Below are positions 10,166 through 18,093 of a stretch of 64,000 bases of DNA, piece after piece. The notes beneath the pieces were generated by a model. The model had not been told where the DNA came from, did no database searches, and saw only the letters and a program-made list of their open reading frames with translations. The stretch comes from Clostridium nigeriense (lineage in GTDB: Bacteria > Bacillota > Clostridia > Clostridiales > Clostridiaceae): positions 2,243,685 through 2,307,684 of the forward strand of contig NZ_LT575472.1 in assembly GCF_900086595.1 (NCBI RefSeq). The letters run 5' to 3'. Numbering within the stretch: position 1 is the first letter of the stretch; each line of letters begins with the position of its first letter. Both the position numbers and the translations under genes were made by a program.

Positions 10166-10363
10166 TTAACGTTCATATACTACTATATCATTTACTTTTA
10201 CTCTTTTAACTTTATTTATTTGATTCTCATATTTTTTACATTCTCTTTTTCGTAGTATATACCATAATGCAAATGGAGATTTATCTATTGCTTCAGAAAC
10301 ACTATTATACTGATATACTTCTCCTTGTATTGTTTTAACTTCAACAAATTTTGATTTTGCCAT
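10166..10363 (-). CDS. Small basic hypothetical protein between BREX and CRISPR
   Basis: This 65-aa protein starts with ATG behind a GGAGAGG site. It is rich in Lys and Arg (ILRKRECKKYENQINKVKR in its second half), with an N-terminal beta-hairpin-like stretch (FVEVKTIQGEVYQYNS) and no membrane segment. I do not recognise the family. It starts 29 nt after brxL ends with no terminator between, so it is probably read from the BREX operon or from the brxL promoter. It stops about 40 nt before the tracrRNA promoter. Its size and charge would suit a nucleic-acid-binding protein, but no function is shown by the sequence. Confidence 0.7.
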   Translation of the reverse strand: MAKSKFVEVKTIQGEVYQYNSVSEAIDKSPFALWYILRKRECKKYENQINKVKRVKVNDIVVYER

Positions 10364-10392
10364 AAGCCTCTCCTTTTATTATAAAAATTATA

Positions 10393-12423
10393 TTATTGAA
10401 CACCTAAAGCTTTAAAAACTGCATCTTCTGCTCCACTATAAAACATTATTTGGAATTTAGCAAATAATTCTGGTGGAACTACTGATATATCTGCTGCATT
10501 TATCATTGGTAATAGTATTTTCTTTGCTCCAGCATCAAAACATACTTGTAAAGTATTAGCTAAATCTTCTACTTTATTTATTGTTCCACCTATGCTCACT
10601 GAACCTAATACAGCTAATTGGCTTTGTACTGGTTTCATTAAAGCCCCTGAACACATTGCAATTATTGCTGCTAAAGATAATTCTGATGTCATACCAACAC
10701 CATTAACATCTTGGATATGCATTAAATAATCTTTACTTGTCGTAGATATAGATGCACTAATATTTCTACTATTTGCTTTAAAATATCTAAATGCTGTTTC
10801 TATACTTTCTTTTGCTTCTCTATCTGAACCCAAACCAGTTTTTTCAAACTTTCCTGATCCTGATATAACCTCTGTTTCTATTTTATAAACACCTATCATA
10901 CCAGAATTTCCAACTCCAATTGTATAAACTTGACCTGATTTTAATAGTCCTTCTGGTATTAGTGAACCTGATCCTTGTTCTGGTACTGAAATAAATTCTT
11001 CCTGCATAGTTTCATTATCTATATAAGAGAAATGTACATCATAAAATTCCATTCCACCTATTTTCTTAAGCTGCTCTTTTACTCTTCTTCGTCCTATTAA
11101 AGCATATCTTAAAATTTCTTCAATATCTTCTTTTTCAAATTCTCCATTAGGATATAATAATTTAACTAAACCCGATACTGTTTTTCTAACAGCAATTACA
11201 TCTCTTTGATTTAAATTGTTTCCTAACTTGAAATACTTGTCAAAAGCATCGCCAAAGGTTGTTTTTCTCATATGTCTTAAGAATTCTGCCAAATAATCTG
11301 TAATAAACCCAAAATTATTTGTTATTAGTTCTGGTCTCATTTTAGGAATTTCCCAACCTGGAAGATAAAAATGCATTCTATCAAAAAATGCACTATCGTA
11401 AGCCATTGCTTCTGGAAATGGTTCAAAAAGATGTGATGTTTTTAAAAGTACATCTACACTTTGATTTATATTTCCTACGAAAACCATTGATGCAGATGCA
11501 GCTTTTTCTTCTTTACCTCTTGCAAAAGATCCAGAAGCCATATAATCCTTCATTATCTGAATTCCATCTTTATCTTTAAAAGTTATACCAGCCACTTCAT
11601 CAAAAGCTACTGTGTCCCACATGCCAACTAATCCTATTTTTCTTTGGGACATATTATAGAAAAGATTTGCTACTGTAGTTTGACCACCTGATACTAATAT
11701 TGAATTAGGTGAAATTTCTTTATATAAATGAGATTTCCCTGTTCCTCTTGGGCCAAGTTCACACATATTATAATTATTTTCACATAATGGTACCATCCTT
11801 AAAAGCATATGCCACTTAACTTTATAATCAAGTTGAGTTGGTTCCATACCTATACTTCTAATAAGAATATCAATCCATTCCTCTTTTGTAAATTGTTTTC
11901 TACCTTCAATAAGTTCATCCATGTCCATATTAGGCATTTGTATTGGCGTTACTGAATCTATTATAAAAGGATTTTGATTTTTTGCACCTTCCTCATAATA
12001 ATACTGTATTTTAGTAATACACCATATTCCTCCACCTAATAACTTTTCAAACTCTTTAACATAATTAGCTGATATTTCAACTTCCTTTAAACCTAAGTTA
12101 GAAAATTCAGCTACATATATATCCTTTTTTTCATTAAGTTTAACTTTTATTTTATCTATAACAGTATATCTTGTCATTTCTCTAATTTTAGATTTAATCT
12201 TCTCTGCTTCATCTGGTCTAACAAAATTATCAGCTAGAATATTTTTTACTCTTTCTACCCCTTCATTAATACTATCTTCATCATCAGTAGCACAATACAT
12301 TCCAAGTAAATATTCAAGTACATATATAGGTACATTTGCACCTTGTTTTAATTTTTGCGTTAAATCTTTTCTAACAACTTTACCAGCAAAATGTTGATTA
12401 AGTTTTATGCTTAATTCTTCCAC
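10393..12423 (-). CDS. brxL: BREX protein BrxL (AAA+ / Lon-like)
   Basis: This 676-aa protein is the last core gene of a type 1 BREX system. The N-terminal domain (about 1-160) starts LSIKLNQHFAGKVVRKDL. The AAA+ domain has Walker A GPRGTGKS (224-231) and Walker B VAFDEVAG (about 272-279). The C-terminal Lon-like domain spans about 560-676. Where Lon has its catalytic Ser (DGPSAG) this protein reads GVGMTSE, and where Lon has Lys (GGLKEK) it reads EDLANT, so proteolysis looks unlikely; BrxL proteins are known to form DNA-binding barrels. The start is GTG with a GGAGGG site. It is cut off from pglZ by a gene on the other strand, so it probably has its own promoter in 12424-12499. Confidence 0.95.
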   Translation of the reverse strand: MEELSIKLNQHFAGKVVRKDLTQKLKQGANVPIYVLEYLLGMYCATDDEDSINEGVERVKNILADNFVRPDEAEKIKSKIREMTRYTVIDKIKVKLNEKKDIYVAEFSNLGLKEVEISANYVKEFEKLLGGGIWCITKIQYYYEEGAKNQNPFIIDSVTPIQMPNMDMDELIEGRKQFTKEEWIDILIRSIGMEPTQLDYKVKWHMLLRMVPLCENNYNMCELGPRGTGKSHLYKEISPNSILVSGGQTTVANLFYNMSQRKIGLVGMWDTVAFDEVAGITFKDKDGIQIMKDYMASGSFARGKEEKAASASMVFVGNINQSVDVLLKTSHLFEPFPEAMAYDSAFFDRMHFYLPGWEIPKMRPELITNNFGFITDYLAEFLRHMRKTTFGDAFDKYFKLGNNLNQRDVIAVRKTVSGLVKLLYPNGEFEKEDIEEILRYALIGRRRVKEQLKKIGGMEFYDVHFSYIDNETMQEEFISVPEQGSGSLIPEGLLKSGQVYTIGVGNSGMIGVYKIETEVISGSGKFEKTGLGSDREAKESIETAFRYFKANSRNISASISTTSKDYLMHIQDVNGVGMTSELSLAAIIAMCSGALMKPVQSQLAVLGSVSIGGTINKVEDLANTLQVCFDAGAKKILLPMINAADISVVPPELFAKFQIMFYSGAEDAVFKALGVQ

Positions 12424-12499
12424 ACTATCCCTCCATCTCTAGTTCTATTTAAATACTATTTAGAATATTATATTTTGATATTAATTTTAAGGTAATTAT

Positions 12500-13240
12500 A
12501 TGTTTTACAGTATAACTGATAATAATCGTATTATTCATATTAACGATTATCGCTTAGAATCTGAAAATAAAGGAGTCTACAGTCCTACTTTTTGCCCTTT
12601 TTGTGGCAAAGAGTTATTTGTTAGAGCTAAAAATTCTAATGAGAAAACACACTTTTCTCATAAACGTAATCAATCTTGTTCATTTAAATCTTATACTGAA
12701 TTTTTTAATTCTGCTGGTCATACAAAAACATCCGAAGAAATTGAAATCTTTAAAGAATGTATTATAAAAAATTTATATCAAATTTTTTTAAAATTGCAAT
12801 CTGACTTTATTTATTCACTAGATACCACTTTATTCTTAAAAATATTAAAGAAAGTATCAAATCCTAAAATTTTAAAACTAAGAAATTTAAATTGTAATCA
12901 TATCCCTTATATATGGTTAAATGAACTTGGAAAATTTGATAATCAAGTTTATTTATATACTAATTCTGGAAAACTTGATTTAAATAAATTGAAATATAAA
13001 ATACCTTATCTTTGGAATATAACTGAAAAAAAAGATATTATTATAATTGCACAAGAAAATAAAGATAATACAATATCTCGTACCATAATTCCCATAGATT
13101 TGAATTTTCTAGATTACAATTTTGAATATTCTTATAAGTTTTTAAGCGAGATTACTTCGCTTAAGATATTTGATATTTTTTCAATATCTTCTGAAAAATC
13201 TGAATTAATACTTAAAGAACTATTAAATGTTTGTAAGTAG
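12500..13240 (+). CDS. CoiA-like zinc-finger protein inserted in the BREX locus
   Basis: This 246-aa protein is on the + strand, opposite to all BREX genes. The N-terminal part holds CPFCGKELFVRAK (Cys32, Cys35), then HFSH (His51, His54) and Cys60, the pattern seen at the N-terminus of competence CoiA-like proteins. The rest (about 65-246) is Lys/Leu/Ile-rich with no nuclease motif I can assign; CoiA homologues often carry a nuclease fold, which is not evident here. ATG behind AAGGT. It is divergent from brxL (76-nt gap) and convergent with pglZ (26-nt gap). Its role in BREX or defence is unknown. Confidence 0.75.
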   Translation: MFYSITDNNRIIHINDYRLESENKGVYSPTFCPFCGKELFVRAKNSNEKTHFSHKRNQSCSFKSYTEFFNSAGHTKTSEEIEIFKECIIKNLYQIFLKLQSDFIYSLDTTLFLKILKKVSNPKILKLRNLNCNHIPYIWLNELGKFDNQVYLYTNSGKLDLNKLKYKIPYLWNITEKKDIIIIAQENKDNTISRTIIPIDLNFLDYNFEYSYKFLSEITSLKIFDIFSISSEKSELILKELLNVCK

Positions 13241-13266
13241 GGGTATAAATATACTCCTACTTAAAT

Positions 13267-15813
13267 TTAAAACCCAAAGTCATTTACTATTGCTATATCT
13301 ATATTAAATGGTATTCTTTCATAGAATCCATTTGTATCTTCTTCATCTTGCATTACTAAGAAATATTGTTTTGTTTTATCATATTGCATGCTCTTTAGAA
13401 CAAATTTCTCTCTATACGTTCTTTCAAGTGGATTTTCAGATCTAGAATCTCCAATAATAATATTCTCGTTAGATATTCTCTTTCCTTCTTCATCTTCAAA
13501 ATAGCATTTAATTTTTTGTACAATAACTTTATCTTGAATTTTTTCATCTTGGAAGAACTCTAAATAAGTTATTATATTAGTTATTTTTCTATTAATACTT
13601 GTTAATGATATCTTAACTTTTCTAATTTCATTATTTGATGATGTACTTCTATCATTTTTAAATCTTATTAATGGAACTATAATTTCTTGTGGCATTGCTC
13701 CACCATGAACATAATTAGCGCCTGCTCCTTGTACTTTAAATCTTGATGCTCCTTTTGGTGTAATTACATATTTATTAGCTTCATTGCCTAATAAGTAATC
13801 CATACTAAATGTAATAGTTCCTTCTACTTCTTTTTGATCTGAAGTTAATAGGAATCTTCTATTATCTTCACCATCTTCAAGTTTTATACCAGATAACTTA
13901 CCACTTTCTTCCATATAGCTTCTCTTATAAAGATATCCATGATCTGCTGTAATTATAATACTTGCAGCACTAACTCTATTAACAAGTTTATTTACTAAAA
14001 GTATTATTTCTTTAAATGCCTCTTCTGTTGCTTTAAACACTTCTCTTTCAGTGCTAGAATGATCTCCTCTAGCATCTATTGTATTATGATAAATATAAAC
14101 TACATCTAATCCAACAAAAGCTTTTCTTATCTCAGCATCTTTCATATCCATAACATCATCATAAGTGATTGCTAAAGATTTTTCATTTTGCATCTTTAAT
14201 ATAGAATTTCTATTATCAGTACCACTACTATTAACTCCATTAACTAATACATCATATTTATCATTAATTTCTATTTTATCATTAGGTAATAAAGCAGCCA
14301 TACCTAACTTTGTATAAGAAGGTAATACCCCTTGCATATAATCTAATTCTACTTTACCTTTTCTTTCATTTGTAAGTAATGTCTTTAATTCTTCAGCACT
14401 TTCATATCTTAAACCATCAGATATTATTACAAATACTCTTTCCTTACTCTTAAATTTAATATTCTCCATATAAAATCTATCCTGATATTTTAATCCATCT
14501 ATTCTCCAGGAATTTTGACTTAATATGGCATCATTCCACTTAATAGATAATTCTTGTAAATACCAATTATTATACACATTTTCAATAACATCTTTTAACT
14601 CGTTAAGTTCTTCTTTTAACTCACAATTATCATAGTGATAATAGAACTTTCTATAAGCTTTATCTATATAGAAATAATTTTTTGTATAAGACTTAACCAT
14701 ATTGTAAGAGTTTTCTGTTTTAATAGTATTTAATAATTCCTTCTTTTTACTTAAAAGATTAATAGCCCATTTTACAGCTTTGTATTCACTTATATATTTC
14801 TTATAATAATGTAATGTTCTACGTGATGATAAAAGATTTAAGTATTTATCATATTCCTCTACTCCATCTTTTAATAAATTAATTACTCTTGATAAAATTA
14901 ATCTATCCATAATTTCAAATTCATCACAATGTATAAAAGTTTCTGAATCACGTTTTTCTAATAACTGTTCTAACTTTAACTTCTCAGCAACTAATTCTTG
15001 CATCTTATCATAAATTTCATTATCTTTTTCATTATTCATGAAGTGATTTATAAATACAATACAATTTGTATCCTTTTTAGATATAAAAGGTGAATAAGAT
15101 TTCGGTAATTCAAACTTGATAGTTTCATTCATATTAGTTACAAGAAGCATAGCCATAAATCTTTCTAAACTTCTCTCTTCAAAAGAATATCCATAATATT
15201 TCTCTACTAAACTCCATAATGCATCCACATTACCAAATTTTTTTATATCTTCATATACTTTATTACTTCCATCTAAATAATCACGAATTATGGCCTTTAT
15301 TATTTCTTCCATATCCATTATCTTAACCTTAGTTAAAACAGCAAGAACACCTAAATGAACCTTTTCCTTTGTATATCCTTGAATATTAAGATTTTTAAAG
15401 TTATTAATTCTATCCTTATTTTTAAAGAAAGTATTATAAAGAGTAAATTCTTCTTTTAATGAAGAATCTTGAATCTTTAATTCTCTCATTATTACAGTTG
15501 CTCTATCTGTAGAGAATTCCTCACTGTAACAAAAAATATCATATAGCCAATCTTCCTGTGGAATAGGCTTTTTCATATTAGAATAAACCAATATATTACT
15601 TTTAATATCTTCTTTTTCTATATAATATTTTGTCCAAAAGGCATTATTTTCTGTTGATTTAATTACTTTAATACCTTCTAAATCAAAAGTATCTATATCT
15701 TCAATAAAATCTTCATTTTCATCATACCAAAATACAATATGACGAGTTTTTCCATCACCTAATGGCTTTGAAAATAACTCTTTTAAAAAGTTTCTTATTT
15801 CCTGTAAATTCAC
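13267..15813 (-). CDS. pglZ: BREX phosphatase-domain protein PglZ (BrxZ)
   Basis: This 848-aa protein is the alkaline-phosphatase-superfamily core component of type 1 BREX. The metal-site motifs are FVIISDGLRYESAEEL (Asp466), YHNTIDARGDH (575-584) and IITADHGYLYKR (Asp624, His625). The N-terminal half (1-450) is the helical PglZ region. It starts GTG with a GAGGTG site five bases away, 16 nt downstream of the Fic gene, so it belongs to the same transcript. PglZ is needed for both BREX methylation and phage exclusion in studied systems, though its substrate is not settled. The gene is full length with no lesion. Confidence 0.95.
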   Translation of the reverse strand: MNLQEIRNFLKELFSKPLGDGKTRHIVFWYDENEDFIEDIDTFDLEGIKVIKSTENNAFWTKYYIEKEDIKSNILVYSNMKKPIPQEDWLYDIFCYSEEFSTDRATVIMRELKIQDSSLKEEFTLYNTFFKNKDRINNFKNLNIQGYTKEKVHLGVLAVLTKVKIMDMEEIIKAIIRDYLDGSNKVYEDIKKFGNVDALWSLVEKYYGYSFEERSLERFMAMLLVTNMNETIKFELPKSYSPFISKKDTNCIVFINHFMNNEKDNEIYDKMQELVAEKLKLEQLLEKRDSETFIHCDEFEIMDRLILSRVINLLKDGVEEYDKYLNLLSSRRTLHYYKKYISEYKAVKWAINLLSKKKELLNTIKTENSYNMVKSYTKNYFYIDKAYRKFYYHYDNCELKEELNELKDVIENVYNNWYLQELSIKWNDAILSQNSWRIDGLKYQDRFYMENIKFKSKERVFVIISDGLRYESAEELKTLLTNERKGKVELDYMQGVLPSYTKLGMAALLPNDKIEINDKYDVLVNGVNSSGTDNRNSILKMQNEKSLAITYDDVMDMKDAEIRKAFVGLDVVYIYHNTIDARGDHSSTEREVFKATEEAFKEIILLVNKLVNRVSAASIIITADHGYLYKRSYMEESGKLSGIKLEDGEDNRRFLLTSDQKEVEGTITFSMDYLLGNEANKYVITPKGASRFKVQGAGANYVHGGAMPQEIIVPLIRFKNDRSTSSNNEIRKVKISLTSINRKITNIITYLEFFQDEKIQDKVIVQKIKCYFEDEEGKRISNENIIIGDSRSENPLERTYREKFVLKSMQYDKTKQYFLVMQDEEDTNGFYERIPFNIDIAIVNDFGF

Positions 15814-15829
15814 TTGTACACCTCATTAT

Positions 15830-16954
15830 CTATTGTTGTCTTAATATATTTATTAAATCATAAAAATAATATTTCTTATTCCTTACTCTACCATCCGAAT
15901 AAATTATATGTGCTTCCTCTAATCTATTCAAATATACACCTAATGTACTGCTAGGAATATCAACGCATTCTAGTATACTCTTTTTTATAAATATAGGTTT
16001 TTTAAACATTATTTTAATTATATCTATTAATTTGTTTGAATTAATAAGCTCTCTACTTTTATTAACTGTATTATTATATAAATTATCTATATCTTCAATT
16101 AATTTAATATTCTTTTTTGATTGTATTATTGTTGCGTTAATAAAGAATTTAATCCATTCGTTCCATCTTTGAATAGCTAATTCTTTTGTATCATCTGAAT
16201 ATTCAACTCTAATATCATTTAATAACTTATAATATTTAAATTTATCTTTTTCTAAGCTTTCACTGACAAAAAAGTTTGGTGAGCTTATAACACCTTTATC
16301 ATAAAGATATAAAGGAACAAGTATTCTTCCTATTCTACCGTTCCCATCTAAAAATGGGTGTATAGTTTCAAATTGAGCATGTATTATAGCAATTCTAACT
16401 ATATCATTTAAATTGTCAGTAGGTTCATTTATATATTTTTCTAGATTACTCATATATTCTGGTACAAGCTGTGGTTCAGGAGGGATAAATGATGCCGTTT
16501 GAATAGTACATCCTGGTGGCCCTATGAAATTTTGAATTGCACGAAATTCCCCAGGGTTTCTACTATTTCCTCTTACATCACCTTCCAATAAAATCCTATG
16601 CAACTCCTTAATTACTCTTGAAGATATGGGTAATCTTTTTATTAAATTCTCTCCTTCACTAAGAGCTCTTGAATAATTCAATACCTCTCTAATATCTACT
16701 GTACTGTTAGTTTCATCAACTCCATATTCAAGCATATCATCTAAAGTTATTTGAGTTCCCTCTATTCTAGTTGATTGAATAGCTTCTTTTAACGTTATTG
16801 GTGCTAATAGTAAATTGGGATCTAACTTTGATTTACTTAATAAAACTTCATAAATTGCAATTAGTTTATTTGCTTCTAATAATTCATTTATAAACTCATT
16901 TATATTAATAATATCTTCAAGCGGTAGTCTAAATGGTATATATGGTTTTTTCAT
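15830..16954 (-). CDS. Fic/DOC-family AMP-transferase-like protein with built-in inhibitory motif
   Basis: This is a 374-aa protein from the ATG at 16954, chosen because AAGGTG lies six bases upstream; an in-frame GTG three codons earlier at 16963 is less well placed. The Fic core HPFLDGNGRIGR (199-210) is a complete match to HPFx(D/E)GNGRxGR, so the enzyme should be active. The alpha-inhibitory motif STRIEG (61-66, S-xxx-E-G) lies on the N-terminal side, as in class II Fic proteins that restrain themselves. A C-terminal winged-helix-like segment may bind DNA. Fic enzymes transfer AMP to target proteins; the target here is unknown. Its position between the dprA-like gene and pglZ suggests an abortive or regulatory arm of the BREX island (inference). 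Confidence 0.88.
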   Translation of the reverse strand: MKKPYIPFRLPLEDIININEFINELLEANKLIAIYEVLLSKSKLDPNLLLAPITLKEAIQSTRIEGTQITLDDMLEYGVDETNSTVDIREVLNYSRALSEGENLIKRLPISSRVIKELHRILLEGDVRGNSRNPGEFRAIQNFIGPPGCTIQTASFIPPEPQLVPEYMSNLEKYINEPTDNLNDIVRIAIIHAQFETIHPFLDGNGRIGRILVPLYLYDKGVISSPNFFVSESLEKDKFKYYKLLNDIRVEYSDDTKELAIQRWNEWIKFFINATIIQSKKNIKLIEDIDNLYNNTVNKSRELINSNKLIDIIKIMFKKPIFIKKSILECVDIPSSTLGVYLNRLEEAHIIYSDGRVRNKKYYFYDLINILRQQ

Positions 16955-17095
16955 TTTATTCACCTTATTGTAAAATACCTTTCATTTTTGTTTATTATAT
17001 TATTATTATATCACTTACACCAAAAAATAGACACTTTTTGTTATAAAAAAGAGATATTATTTCTAATACCTCTTTAAAGAATTATAATTTTAAAT

Positions 17096-18091
17096 TTACA
17101 ACCCCGAAAATAAATTCATTTGTACAATTTCTTCATTTTTTTCAACACTAGCACTATTATTCTTAGTCTTAATATTTTCACATAATTTTTTTATTGAAAA
17201 ATCTGATTTTAATTCAATGCTATTACAACCTAGTTTAATTAATTCAATATTACCCTTTGAATTATTATTAATTACAAAAGGTATACTTAAATCCTTCTTT
17301 AAATTTTCAATTGCACCAGCCCAAGTTCCACCATGATTATAATCACTATTCATAATAATAGTAGCTTTAGATAAACTATATATATATTTATTTCTATTCA
17401 TTGCTCTAGCTGGAGAAAATGGATAATTGGGCCCATCCATAGTCATATATAATGCTCTTCCCGTTGAGATTCTATCTCTAACATCTTTTTTCTTAATTCT
17501 TGAAACTAAAGAATCACATATAAATGATATATATTCTCCTCCACACTCAAAAGCAGCTGTTTCAGAAGAACTATCTACTCCCTTTGCTCCACCAGAAATA
17601 ATTGTTAACCCCTCATTTACAGCCTTTTCACAAATAAACTTTGTATTGTCTAATATATCTATATCTATTTTTCTAGATCCAACCATTCCGATTCCTATTC
17701 TATTAAGAATATCTAAATTCCCCGAATAAAATATTACCGCAGGAGCATATTCCTTCAATTTTTTTTTAATTAAATTTGGATATTCCTTATCACTTCTACA
17801 TAAAGTATATATTCCTCTTCTATTAAGTTCTTCTAATTGAATAGCTAAATATGCTCCTTTTTTTAATAAATTATATATTTGATCTGTCTCTTCTTGTGAT
17901 AGTGACAATTTTTCTTTTATTTCATTAGCTTCTAAATTTAATAAAGCTCCAGGTTCTTTTAAATTAGAAGAAACAATTTTTTTTACTAATTTATTCCATT
18001 TACCTAAACTTAATGGTTTTACACTTTTATCACTTATTCCTAATGAAGTAGTTAATAATAATGTAACTAATTGATTGTCATTTAAAACCAT
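17096..18091 (-). CDS. DprA/Smf-like DNA-processing protein (BREX-embedded)
   Basis: This 331-aa protein has a DprA Rossmann core: IGIGMVGSRKIDID (about 132-145) and IISGGAKGVDSSSETAA (164-180) correspond to the DprA VGsR and SGxAxGID motifs. The N-terminal 80 residues look like the helical SAM-like domain of DprA. It lacks the usual C-terminal winged helix. The ATG lies 2 nt after the recQ-like stop codon and its ribosome site is inside the last codons of that gene, so the pair is translationally coupled. A DprA-family protein paired with a phosphoribosyltransferase is the arrangement of the ShosTA defence toxin-antitoxin pair; the fusion partner upstream carries such a domain. That functional parallel is inference. 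Confidence 0.88.
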   Translation of the reverse strand: MVLNDNQLVTLLLTTSLGISDKSVKPLSLGKWNKLVKKIVSSNLKEPGALLNLEANEIKEKLSLSQEETDQIYNLLKKGAYLAIQLEELNRRGIYTLCRSDKEYPNLIKKKLKEYAPAVIFYSGNLDILNRIGIGMVGSRKIDIDILDNTKFICEKAVNEGLTIISGGAKGVDSSSETAAFECGGEYISFICDSLVSRIKKKDVRDRISTGRALYMTMDGPNYPFSPARAMNRNKYIYSLSKATIIMNSDYNHGGTWAGAIENLKKDLSIPFVINNNSKGNIELIKLGCNSIELKSDFSIKKLCENIKTKNNSASVEKNEEIVQMNLFSGL

Positions 18092-18093
18092 TT

